Below, piece after piece: positions 1 to 6,378 of a DNA stretch of 25,773 bases. The translations under genes and the position numbers were made by a program. The notes beneath the pieces were generated by a model. It was not told where the DNA came from, made no database searches, and was given only the letters and a program-made list of their open reading frames with translations. This DNA comes from a virus. Each line of letters starts with the position of its first letter. The stretch's first letter is position 1. Location: the IMG/VR virus record IMGVR_UViG_3300025168_000586, positions 1-25,773 of that record. The stretch is one strand, 5' to 3'.

Positions 1-1226
1 GACCAGATCATATCGTTCTTTGCTCGTAGGCCGTGGTTGGCGACTAACTGTTCAAAGGTCACGAGGTCCGTGTCATCCACCCCCGGCAGCTTTTTAAATC
101 CTCGCGTCAGTCTTTCCCCGATCGCCATGTAGCTGTAAATTATTCGGGCAACCTTACCGGTTATTTCTTGACCCCGGCGTAGTTGTTCCCAACCATTGAC
201 GGCTTCGCTAATCTTTTCACTAATGGATCGTCTGCCGCGGTAGTTAAACAGGTAGCCGTTTGACTTCAAGTCGTGGGCCACGGGGGTTAATTGGTAACCT
301 GCTTGCGATAAAATTAACCAATCCCCTTGCGCCATGTCCAAAGAATTAATCGTGGTAATCCGCGTCACGTTGCCCAGTTCTGCTCGGGGCTCGTATCGTT
401 TCGGGAATCTTCTAGCAATGCGGCGCACGACATTCTCTGCCACATCGTGGACGTTTTTGGGGATGCGGTACGACTGAGACAGCGTTTCTGATCCGCCGGG
501 TAAGTTAATAAAATGGTCTACATCGGCACCCGCCCATCGGTAAATGGCTTGGTCATCATCACCCGCGCAGTACATCTTCTTAGACTGACTATCTAAAAGA
601 TGCGCTATGTCCCACTGTAGTGGAGACAGGTCTTGCGCTTCGTCTAAAAAGCACAGGTCAAACTCTGGGCAGAATTTAGTACCACCGTTTGCAAACTGTT
701 CGAGCATGTCCGTGAAGTCATACAGCCCTATGCTTTCTTTGTATTCACGCAAGCACTTATCGACAAAGTTAACGGTGGTCCAGTCCTGTTCGATAGTGCT
801 AATGTTGTACTGATCGCGCAGGTCTACTTTCCGCAAGCGGGCCAAGTTGATCAAACCAAGAATGGGATCGCTGCTTGCTACCATACTGGGCACGTCATCA
901 TCTATCGACGTGTTCTTTTGGCCGCCCAGTTCAACACCGATGGTGCGGCTGAGTTCGCGGTAGTTCTCTTCCTGCATCACCTGCTCTGGACGGATGTCCG
1001 ACATGGTTAGTGCCAAGCTGTGTAGCGTCCGGAAGAATATTAAATCTTTCTTCGGGTCAAGGTTAAACCTTTCGGCGGCTCGTTCTTTGGCTTCGTTAGC
1101 GGCCTTTCGAGTAAAGGCTAGGAAGGCTATTCGTTCCGGCGGGGTGCCCTCTTCGAGCGCCTTGTCTACCATGTTGAGTAGTGTCGTGGTCTTACCTGTA
1201 CCCGGAGGACCAAATATTCTAAACAT
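1..1226 (-). CDS. UvrD/Rep-like superfamily 1 DNA helicase, C-terminus cut by the window edge
   Basis: The reading frame starts with ATG at 1226 and stays open to the left edge, giving the first 408 residues. Superfamily 1A motifs appear in order: Walker A GPPGTGKT at residues 6-13, motif Ia (AFTRKAANEAKERA), Walker B LDEAQDLSPLQW from residue 194, motif III CAGDDDQAIYRWAGAD from residue 220, and motif IV LSQSYRIP near residue 250. The later motifs that complete the ATPase site are not reached. Family members are ATP-driven 3'-5' DNA translocases/helicases. With the primase and single-strand-binding-like gene upstream, a role in phage genome replication or repair is likely. The start overlaps the end of the small helix-turn-helix gene by 8 bases, and only a weak purine-rich ribosome site (GGGAGAAGAAG) precedes it. 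A Dda-type helicase is possible, but the fold class is clear. Confidence 0.93.
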   Translation of the reverse strand, partial: MFRIFGPPGTGKTTTLLNMVDKALEEGTPPERIAFLAFTRKAANEAKERAAERFNLDPKKDLIFFRTLHSLALTMSDIRPEQVMQEENYRELSRTIGVELGGQKNTSIDDDVPSMVASSDPILGLINLARLRKVDLRDQYNISTIEQDWTTVNFVDKCLREYKESIGLYDFTDMLEQFANGGTKFCPEFDLCFLDEAQDLSPLQWDIAHLLDSQSKKMYCAGDDDQAIYRWAGADVDHFINLPGGSETLSQSYRIPKNVHDVAENVVRRIARRFPKRYEPRAELGNVTRITTINSLDMAQGDWLILSQAGYQLTPVAHDLKSNGYLFNYRGRRSISEKISEAVNGWEQLRRGQEITGKVARIIYSYMAIGERLTRGFKKLPGVDDTDLVTFEQLVANHGLRAKNDMIW

Positions 1227-1383
1227 CTTTCTTCTTCTCCCGACTGTATATCTGTTGCACCCGTTGTTTAGATATACCCCAAAACTTAGCTACGGCGGTC
1301 ATGGTCATACGTTGTCTATCAATCATGTCCACGATATCTTCGTCGCGCTGCTGTCTCCAATACTTTGTTAAAAGTCTTGTCAA
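1219..1383 (-). CDS. Small helix-turn-helix protein, sigma-70 region 4-like (54 aa, TTG start)
   Basis: This short gene fills the gap between the primase and the helicase. A TTG at 1383 overlaps the primase stop (TTGA) and sits 7 bases after a strong ribosome site, GGGGGAGG, within the primase's last codons. An ATG at 1326 (35 residues) is the alternative start. The core reads DIVDMIDRQRMTMTAVAK followed by FWGISKQRVQQI and ends in a basic REKKKDV tail. The hydrophobic-x-x-A-K-x-x-G-I-S-x-x-R-V-x-Q-I pattern is what sigma-70 region 4 and related DNA-binding helix-turn-helix domains show. There is no room for other sigma regions, so it is probably a stand-alone DNA-binding regulator or transcription cofactor. 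Its stop lies 8 bases inside the helicase gene, so all three genes are coupled. The function is inferred; the start choice is fairly secure because of the ribosome site. Confidence 0.72.
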   Translation of the reverse strand: MTRLLTKYWRQQRDEDIVDMIDRQRMTMTAVAKFWGISKQRVQQIYSREKKKDV

Positions 1384-2915
1384 AACGGAGCCTCCCCCTG
1401 AGCGAACGAAGGTGCTTTCAAATCCACGTCCGTACTATCAAAAGCGGGTATCTTCCAGACACGCACGGCTCTACCTTTGATCTTCAATACCATGCTATCG
1501 CCGTTAATGTCTCTCAACCGCTGCGCAATGCGGTGCGACTTGTACTCAAAGAATTTGTTCTTTTTCAAATAGCTCTCAAAGTCTTTCAAGCGAAAGTAGG
1601 TAACCGCTTCCTCTTCATCTGTCCAAGGGCGGCGTAACAGTATCTCTTCCTTGTCTTGCGCCTGCTGTAAATGGCTGCAAAATTCTTCGAGGTAATCGTA
1701 GAACTGACCGCTAATACTGGCGTCTACAGAGACTTCCATGATCGCGCTTTCGTTGTCGCGCATCTCCGTCATCAATGTACTGATACGGCTTTCCCATTGT
1801 TGCTTCGCAACGGACCTTGGCATGAAGTTGAGTTGCTCCATGCAGTATTTTTGAAACAGTGGTTGGCTCATCAGAGCCTCCGTGTCTAACTCCAGAGGCT
1901 CCCCATTGACGTCCATAAACCAGACGGGTGGGGTACTATTGTATTTACGGAGATTAGCGATTGTAGCGCCTGCTACAGCGGCTCCTATGCCGAATTTACG
2001 GGTGCGGCACAATTCTTTGTTACAATGCGCGTTAATCGGCGCATCGGAACACTTGTAAGCGTATTCTTTGCGGTCTAACTGCTTCGCAACGATGTTGACC
2101 TCGGGTAGTGGCAAGGGCGGCGACAGGTACTCCATGTTGTAACGTAGAATTTCCGACTCGTAGCTGTCCGGGTATGCCTTGCGCAGGTACACGCCTATGT
2201 TGAATAGACCGTTGTTTCGGCCCCCTTCACTGATGCGCTGCTTGCAAAGTATTTGTAGACAAGGTGGACCGTCCTTCATTAAATCAGTCTCACCCGTGTC
2301 CATCACTTGCAGCTTGACGACCTCTTCCGGTGTTTGCGCGTACTGCTTGTGTAACGCAATAAACTCATTAAGTTCAGCAGACGTGCCATCGTCAAGGATT
2401 GCGTATCGTAAGCCGTTCTCGTGATCGTAGTAAGGGAGGTTGAGAAAGTTTCCTACGTCACCCCGGTCTAGGTGCAACTTAATCTGTTTGGGAAATATCT
2501 CACTTTCGCCGTAACCGAGGGCCGAGGACATGTGCTGAAGAGATTTCTGCATGTCCTTTGCAGCAACCCACTCGGTTGAGAATAGAAAGCAATGCGCACC
2601 ACCCGACTTCGAGCGACACACTACTAAAGGTAACTTGAGTTTCCTTATCTTATCGACAAGCATCTTGTGGTCGAGTGGATACTGGTCCACGTCAATACAA
2701 CCCCACTTGCACATGTTGTCTTCGTTGATTGGTATGATACCCAATCCGCTGCCCTTGCCGGACAAATGGTTTTCCCAAAGTTTTTTTGTTTGAGGTTCGC
2801 GCAAAACGCCGGCCTTACCCTTGGCTTTACCGTTTGCGCCGGTATTTTCTATTTTGAAATAACCGTGTGCTTCCTTTAGGCCATCGAATATGGCCATAAA
2901 TTTATCTACTGACAT
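1380..2915 (-). CDS. Archaeo-eukaryotic-type primase with PriL-like cysteine domain (511 aa)
   Basis: The N-terminal half looks like an archaeo-eukaryotic primase (AEP) catalytic domain of the kind found in phages and in TOTE conflict systems. It has CIDVDQYP with the metal-binding pair D75 and D77, SKSGGAHCFLF with H108 (the nucleotide-binding sxH motif), then EIFPKQ and NFLNLPYY around 139-163. Residues about 217-312 form a second domain: PPC (C219), an RNNGLFNIGVYL helix, and YKC-x8-C-x4-C (C289, C298, C303). This resembles the large primase subunit (PriL) iron-sulfur domain, so catalytic and accessory functions may be fused in one chain. The C-terminal 200 residues are unassigned. The expected role is primer synthesis or DNA extension in phage replication. 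The gene lies just beyond an intrinsic terminator and reads into the helix-turn-helix and helicase genes. Confidence 0.87.
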   Translation of the reverse strand: MSVDKFMAIFDGLKEAHGYFKIENTGANGKAKGKAGVLREPQTKKLWENHLSGKGSGLGIIPINEDNMCKWGCIDVDQYPLDHKMLVDKIRKLKLPLVVCRSKSGGAHCFLFSTEWVAAKDMQKSLQHMSSALGYGESEIFPKQIKLHLDRGDVGNFLNLPYYDHENGLRYAILDDGTSAELNEFIALHKQYAQTPEEVVKLQVMDTGETDLMKDGPPCLQILCKQRISEGGRNNGLFNIGVYLRKAYPDSYESEILRYNMEYLSPPLPLPEVNIVAKQLDRKEYAYKCSDAPINAHCNKELCRTRKFGIGAAVAGATIANLRKYNSTPPVWFMDVNGEPLELDTEALMSQPLFQKYCMEQLNFMPRSVAKQQWESRISTLMTEMRDNESAIMEVSVDASISGQFYDYLEEFCSHLQQAQDKEEILLRRPWTDEEEAVTYFRLKDFESYLKKNKFFEYKSHRIAQRLRDINGDSMVLKIKGRAVRVWKIPAFDSTDVDLKAPSFAQGEAPF

Positions 2916-2934
2916 TGATATACCCCATACGAAT

Positions 2935-2965
2935 AAAAACGGCAGGGCTTTTTACACCCTGCCGT
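2935..2965 (-). terminator. Intrinsic terminator after the single-strand-binding-like gene
   Basis: On the minus strand a perfect 9-base-pair stem (ACGGCAGGG / CCCTGCCGT) with a 9-base loop is followed directly by a run of T (2939-2935). It begins 8 bases after the stop codon of the upstream 258-residue gene, the usual position for a rho-independent terminator. Because the primase starts only 20 bases further on and no clear promoter is visible between them, partial read-through is likely. The arrangement may set a high level of the binding protein relative to primase and helicase. Confidence 0.88.
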
Positions 2966-2972
2966 GTGGCTT

Positions 2973-3749
2973 TTAAAACGGTATATCGTCTTTCAAGTCG
3001 TCATCGTCATCCGTATGTTTCACCACCACATCGCCTGCCGCAATACTCTCTGCGAAACCTTTTGCGCGGGCATACAAAGCACCGTCCTCAATGACCCCTT
3101 CACAGGACATCTCCCATCCGTGCCACGATCCTTTGGCGTTTTCCTCAGAGATCGTTTTCAAATGATAAATGTGGCTAAATCTGGGCGGCGTGAACGGCCC
3201 GTTTTTACCCGGCATTGAACGAGACGCCATCATGCTGTTCCACTTTCTGCTTTTTTTAAGCTGCGTAGACTTCATGGCGATAAGCGCGGTCTCGTAGGAG
3301 TTTTCCCCGTCTAACAGTATTACATAATGCTGATGAGTTTCTTCAATGTAATCCCCTTCACCTCCAACAACGTATTCTTTGTTGTCTTCGGACGAACGTT
3401 CTGTCTTGGGGCGTTCTTGTCCCGGCTCGTAAATAGCCACAGGCGCGTTGCTTCCGCTGCCACGCGGAGTCCACTGAATAAACCGACGCTGATAAGCACA
3501 AGGCACGACTCGAACACCCTCTTTCCCCTTGTGCAGAATACCTGTAACGGTGTTGTATATATCCCCCTTACGTGCATCCTCGTTTTCATCCAATACCGGA
3601 TCATTGCCCGACAATACTTTAAGGAAGGGAAGAGCTAAATCTTCTGCTCCCATGTTTTCCATACCGGCACCGGCATCCTGCTCCATCATAGCCGGATTAA
3701 ATACCGCTATTTCTTTTGAGCCTTCTTCGGCTACGTTTTTACTAGGCAT
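2973..3749 (-). CDS. Putative single-stranded-DNA-binding protein with DDIPF tail (258 aa)
   Basis: The protein ends in a run of five aspartates followed by LKDDIPF, the acidic tip with terminal I-P-F that bacterial SSB proteins use to recruit repair and replication partners. The body (about residues 35-235) has no motif I can assign to the standard bacterial SSB fold. It is mixed charged and aromatic sequence compatible with an OB-type beta domain, with a low-complexity N-terminus rich in Met, Glu and Ala. It starts at a TAATG overlap with the 195-residue gene and has a good ribosome site (CGGAGT). An intrinsic terminator follows, as expected for a highly expressed protein, and primase and helicase lie downstream. 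The tail and the context support single-strand binding; the fold is not shown directly. Confidence 0.68.
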   Translation of the reverse strand: MPSKNVAEEGSKEIAVFNPAMMEQDAGAGMENMGAEDLALPFLKVLSGNDPVLDENEDARKGDIYNTVTGILHKGKEGVRVVPCAYQRRFIQWTPRGSGSNAPVAIYEPGQERPKTERSSEDNKEYVVGGEGDYIEETHQHYVILLDGENSYETALIAMKSTQLKKSRKWNSMMASRSMPGKNGPFTPPRFSHIYHLKTISEENAKGSWHGWEMSCEGVIEDGALYARAKGFAESIAAGDVVVKHTDDDDDLKDDIPF

Positions 3750-4336
3750 TACTTTTTACTCCGTTTAATTACTGCGCGTTGACCCACCCATGCTCCGAAC
3801 AGCTCCATCGGGAATTCTTCTCCCGCTTCGCATCGTTCTTTGACGAACGCTCGTAGTGTCTGGGGGTGTACTTCTGTTTTTTGTTCAGGGATAAAACCCT
3901 GCGTTTGTGCGAAAGCAGCGAACGCTCCCGCTTGATCATCCTCTCCACGACCAAACTGACACAAGACCGTGTTTTTAATAATGTCATCGTGCCCGTGATC
4001 GCGTAACCAATCGTAAGCCTCTGGACGTTTACTGACGAGGATGGACGCACCGTATGTCTGCTTGACTTCAACAGTCGAACCGTCATCAAGTGCAAAAGAA
4101 GCCATACCTATCTCTGCGAGCATAGAAGGCATCTCTTCATCCGTGAGTTTAAGCAAAGCTTTTTTTTCTTCCTTGAGCGTCTGCTCAAGATCAGATATGT
4201 TAGCTTCTTTATCACGGATTGTTCGGGCCAACGCAGCTACCGAAGTAAGCCCCTGTTGGTCAATTTTATCGACAGATGAAGCAATCGTTTCTTCAAAGTC
4301 TTGCTCCATCAATTTTGCTAGATCGTTATCACTCAA
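3749..4336 (-). CDS. Conserved-type phage protein with coiled coil, first gene of the replication cluster (195 aa, TTG start)
   Basis: The start codon is TTG at 4336, placed 7 bases after a strong AAAGGAG ribosome site, so the unusual start is well supported. Residues about 38-70 are a heptad-rich charged helix, likely a coiled coil. The rest is soluble and acidic-basic mixed, with a conserved-looking segment (AYDWLRDHGHDD) around residue 107 and a C-terminal helix pair ending in KRSKK. I recognise no catalytic motif. It is the first gene of the leftward transcript and is joined to the single-strand-binding-like gene by TAATG, so a role in replication, recombination or single-strand-DNA handling is plausible but inferred only from position. 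It belongs to the class of small phage proteins commonly found beside SSB-like genes. Confidence 0.8.
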   Translation of the reverse strand: MSDNDLAKLMEQDFEETIASSVDKIDQQGLTSVAALARTIRDKEANISDLEQTLKEEKKALLKLTDEEMPSMLAEIGMASFALDDGSTVEVKQTYGASILVSKRPEAYDWLRDHGHDDIIKNTVLCQFGRGEDDQAGAFAAFAQTQGFIPEQKTEVHPQTLRAFVKERCEAGEEFPMELFGAWVGQRAVIKRSKK

Positions 4337-4358
4337 CGTGTTTCTCCTTTCGTGGTTA

Positions 4359-4378
4359 AAGGCACCTCTCTGGGCCTT
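4359..4378. promoter_or_regulatory. Short imperfect inverted repeat in the divergent control region
   Basis: AAGGC (4359-4363) and GCCTT (4374-4378) form an inverted repeat around a 10-base centre, with a possible CC/GG extension past a bulged A. It lies in the predicted 5' leader of the leftward transcript and touches the -35 box of the rightward promoter. It could be an operator half-site pair or a leader hairpin. The repeat is short, so chance is a real alternative. Confidence 0.3.
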
Positions 4379-4404
4379 GACAATTACAGATATTATCTTA
4401 TACT
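4377..4404 (+). promoter_or_regulatory. Sigma70-like promoter for the SNF2 helicase gene
   Basis: TTGACA (4377-4382), a 16-base spacer and TATACT (4399-4404) form a near-consensus bacterial sigma70 promoter, about 38 bases ahead of the plus-strand ATG at 4443. An A-rich leader with a weak AGG ribosome site follows. It is the best promoter match in the window. A bacterial housekeeping-sigma promoter here suggests expression by host RNA polymerase early in infection. Confidence 0.72.
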
Positions 4405-4417
4405 AAACCAAAGTCAA
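4390..4417 (-). promoter_or_regulatory. Sigma70-like promoter for the leftward replication cluster
   Basis: On the minus strand TTGACT (4417-4412) is followed after 16 bases by TAATAT (4395-4390), ahead of the 195-residue gene with its strong ribosome site. The -35 box is near consensus and the -10 box is moderate; a GATAAT one step upstream is an alternative -10. It overlaps the promoter facing the other way. It is predicted from sequence only. Confidence 0.6.
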
Positions 4418-4442
4418 GCGTTTAAAAAAAATAGGTTAAATA

Positions 4443-5891
4443 ATGCAAGATTATGAGTACAAGACTCAACCCTACGACCACCAACGAACGAGCTTCGAAG
4501 AGTCGTGGGACGCGAAGTTCTATGCGCTATTGATGGAAATGGGCACCGGTAAATCTAAAGTAGCTATCGACACGATGGGTGCGTTGTACGAAGCGGACAA
4601 AATAAAAGCCGCGCTAATCATTGCGCCAAAGGGTGTATATGACAACTGGGTAAAGGGGGAGGTCCCGATACATTTGCCAGAGCGTATTCCACGACACATT
4701 ATGCGTTGGATTCCGGCAAAGACACAGCGTTTTGAATCAGAATTAAAAGATTTTATTGTGGATCGTGAGGCTAAACTTAAAATCTTTGTTATGAACATAG
4801 AAGCGTTTTCTTCGGCACGAGGCACCGATGCGGCTACCGCATTTTTGTACCAAAATCCGGATAACATGGTCATTGTTGATGAATCGACTACTATCAAAAA
4901 CAGGAAAGCTGCGCGTACAAGGAACATCATAAGTTTACAATCTCGGGCTAAGTACCGTCGTATACTTACGGGTTCTCCAATCACAAAAAGCCCCATGGAT
5001 TTATTTAGCCAATGTAACTTCCTTGCGGAAAAAGCACTGGGGTTCAACAGCTATTATGCTTTCCAAGCTCGGTACGCCAACGTGCAGAAGCGCAACATGG
5101 GTCATCGCAGTTTTCAACAGATTGTGGGATACCGACGTTTAGATGAATTATCTGAAAAGTTAGATCGGTTCAGCAGCAGAGTTTTAAAAGTCGATTGTCT
5201 CGATCTGCCTGCCAAGGTGTACATTCGGAGAGACGTTTCGCTCACCCCCGAACAAGTGAAACTTTACGTGCAGATGAAGAAACTTGCGCTCGCTAAGTTA
5301 GAAAGCGGGGAGTTAGCCACGACAGCTAGTGTGTTGACGCAGATCATGAGATTACAACAAATTTGCTGCGGACATTTGCAGCCAGACGAAGGTGAAATAC
5401 AGACGGTAAAAAGTAACCGTTTGAATGAATTACTGGATATTACAGAAGAGCTTCAGGGTAAGGCAATCATTTGGGCGACGTATACACACGACATCCAACA
5501 GGTAGCCGATGCTCTGCGCGACCGGTTCGGGCCCGAATCGGTCGCAACCTATTACGGTGCTACACCTCAAGATGAGCGCCAACAAATCGTGGAGGATTTT
5601 CAAGACCCCGACAATCCTCTGCGGTTCTTCGTAGGACAGCCCAAAACAGGTGGTTACGGTATTACGTTAACTGCGGCTAATACGGTCATTTATTACAGCA
5701 ACAGTTATGACTTGGAAATCAGACTACAATCGGAAGACCGTGCGCACCGTATTGGTCAGACCAATAAGGTCACGTATATTGACCTAGTGTCTCCGGGTAC
5801 CATTGACGAAAAAATACTGGGTGCGCTGCGTAGTAAGATAGATATTGCAGGGCAGGTGTTGGGAGAGGACGTACAGGACTGGTTGCGTTAA
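4443..5891 (+). CDS. SNF2-family DEAD-like helicase/translocase (482 aa)
   Basis: This is the only plus-strand gene. It carries a complete superfamily 2 ATPase core in SNF2 style: Walker A MGTGKS (33-38), LIIAPKGVYDNW (motif Ia region, 58-69), motif II VDEST (145-149, DEST instead of the common DEAH/DEGH), motif III LTGSP (175-179), motif V GGYGITLTAA (403-412) and motif VI QSEDRAHRIGQ (429-439). No accessory domain is visible: the protein is little more than the two RecA-like lobes. SNF2 proteins are ATP-driven double-stranded-DNA translocases that remodel or strip protein-DNA complexes. Phage versions are common, and replication, recombination or displacement of bound proteins are possible roles. 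It has its own promoter and its TAA stop overlaps the convergent neighbour's stop. Confidence 0.95.
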   Translation: MQDYEYKTQPYDHQRTSFEESWDAKFYALLMEMGTGKSKVAIDTMGALYEADKIKAALIIAPKGVYDNWVKGEVPIHLPERIPRHIMRWIPAKTQRFESELKDFIVDREAKLKIFVMNIEAFSSARGTDAATAFLYQNPDNMVIVDESTTIKNRKAARTRNIISLQSRAKYRRILTGSPITKSPMDLFSQCNFLAEKALGFNSYYAFQARYANVQKRNMGHRSFQQIVGYRRLDELSEKLDRFSSRVLKVDCLDLPAKVYIRRDVSLTPEQVKLYVQMKKLALAKLESGELATTASVLTQIMRLQQICCGHLQPDEGEIQTVKSNRLNELLDITEELQGKAIIWATYTHDIQQVADALRDRFGPESVATYYGATPQDERQQIVEDFQDPDNPLRFFVGQPKTGGYGITLTAANTVIYYSNSYDLEIRLQSEDRAHRIGQTNKVTYIDLVSPGTIDEKILGALRSKIDIAGQVLGEDVQDWLR

Positions 5892-6220
5892 AAGTTGTCG
5901 TTTTTGCCTGCTTTAATAATTTCTAAAAATTTACGAGCCTCTTCCGGTTCCATGGGTTTCATTTCTTTATGTAAGAAAATATCGTATTCCCGTAATTCTG
6001 GATGAGTCGGTGCAGTGGGCCATTTTACGCCAGAAGTTTTAGCTTTTTCAGCAGCTTCAGAAACCTCTAATATTTTTCCGTCCCACACAGTAGGTATTAG
6101 GGTAGGAACACCGTCAACATCGACTTGAGCGGTATAAACTGTAGAAACAGAACCGTCTTCGTTTTTGACAGCTTTGTTTTCTGCTAAATTTTTGTAATGA
6201 TGTTCCAAAATAGGGTCCAT
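5888..6220 (-). CDS. Conserved phage protein of unknown function (110 aa)
   Basis: The protein is small and soluble, with a central GVPTLIPTVWDGKIL segment (about 37-51) followed by a helix and THPELREYDIFLHKEM near the C-terminus. I recognise this combination (P-T-V-W-D-G-K, then a WP element and an aromatic/LH element) as a small module that recurs in phage structural or end-of-operon proteins, alone or fused to larger virion proteins, with no established activity that I can name. It starts 2 bases after the small membrane protein with an AAGGAC ribosome site. It is the last gene of the virion operon, and its stop codon overlaps the convergent SNF2 gene by 4 bases. No terminator hairpin is seen after it. 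Confidence 0.75.
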   Translation of the reverse strand: MDPILEHHYKNLAENKAVKNEDGSVSTVYTAQVDVDGVPTLIPTVWDGKILEVSEAAEKAKTSGVKWPTAPTHPELREYDIFLHKEMKPMEPEEARKFLEIIKAGKNDNF

Positions 6221-6222
6221 CT

Positions 6223-6372
6223 TCAGTCCTTCTTATTCCATAATTCAAACAAGACTTTAATTTTTTCTTTTATTTGCTCAATATCTGCATGCATTTTTGC
6301 AAGCACAACGACTAGTGTAACGAAAGCTACCGCAATGGGCCAAACTACTCCTATAGCGTCCATGAATTCCAT
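6223..6372 (-). CDS. Small single-span membrane protein, holin candidate (49 aa)
   Basis: The reading frame runs from ATG at 6372 to TGA at 6223. A second in-frame ATG three codons later (6363) could also serve as start. Residues about 6-24 (IGVVWPIAVAFVTLVVVLA) form one hydrophobic membrane span. It is followed by a charged amphipathic helix (about 26-48) rich in Lys and Glu. The gene fits exactly between the 151-residue and 110-residue genes with 6-base and 2-base gaps, as expected of a real operon gene. Size and layout match small one-span phage holins and other small phage membrane proteins, and it sits near the end of the late operon, where lysis genes are often found. No endolysin is recognisable beside it, so the lysis role is inference. 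Confidence 0.68.
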   Translation of the reverse strand: MEFMDAIGVVWPIAVAFVTLVVVLAKMHADIEQIKEKIKVLFELWNKKD

Positions 6373-6378
6373 GACCAA

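Noticed and set aside
3320-4095. Overlapping minus- and plus-strand frames within the SSB-like and 195-residue genes
   Set aside because: They are alternative frames of two well-supported genes with ribosome sites and TAATG coupling, and their products are unremarkable.
4520-5047. Minus-strand 175-codon frame opposite the SNF2 helicase
   Set aside because: The plus-strand frame carries all SNF2 motifs in order; the antisense frame shows none and has no promoter or ribosome site.
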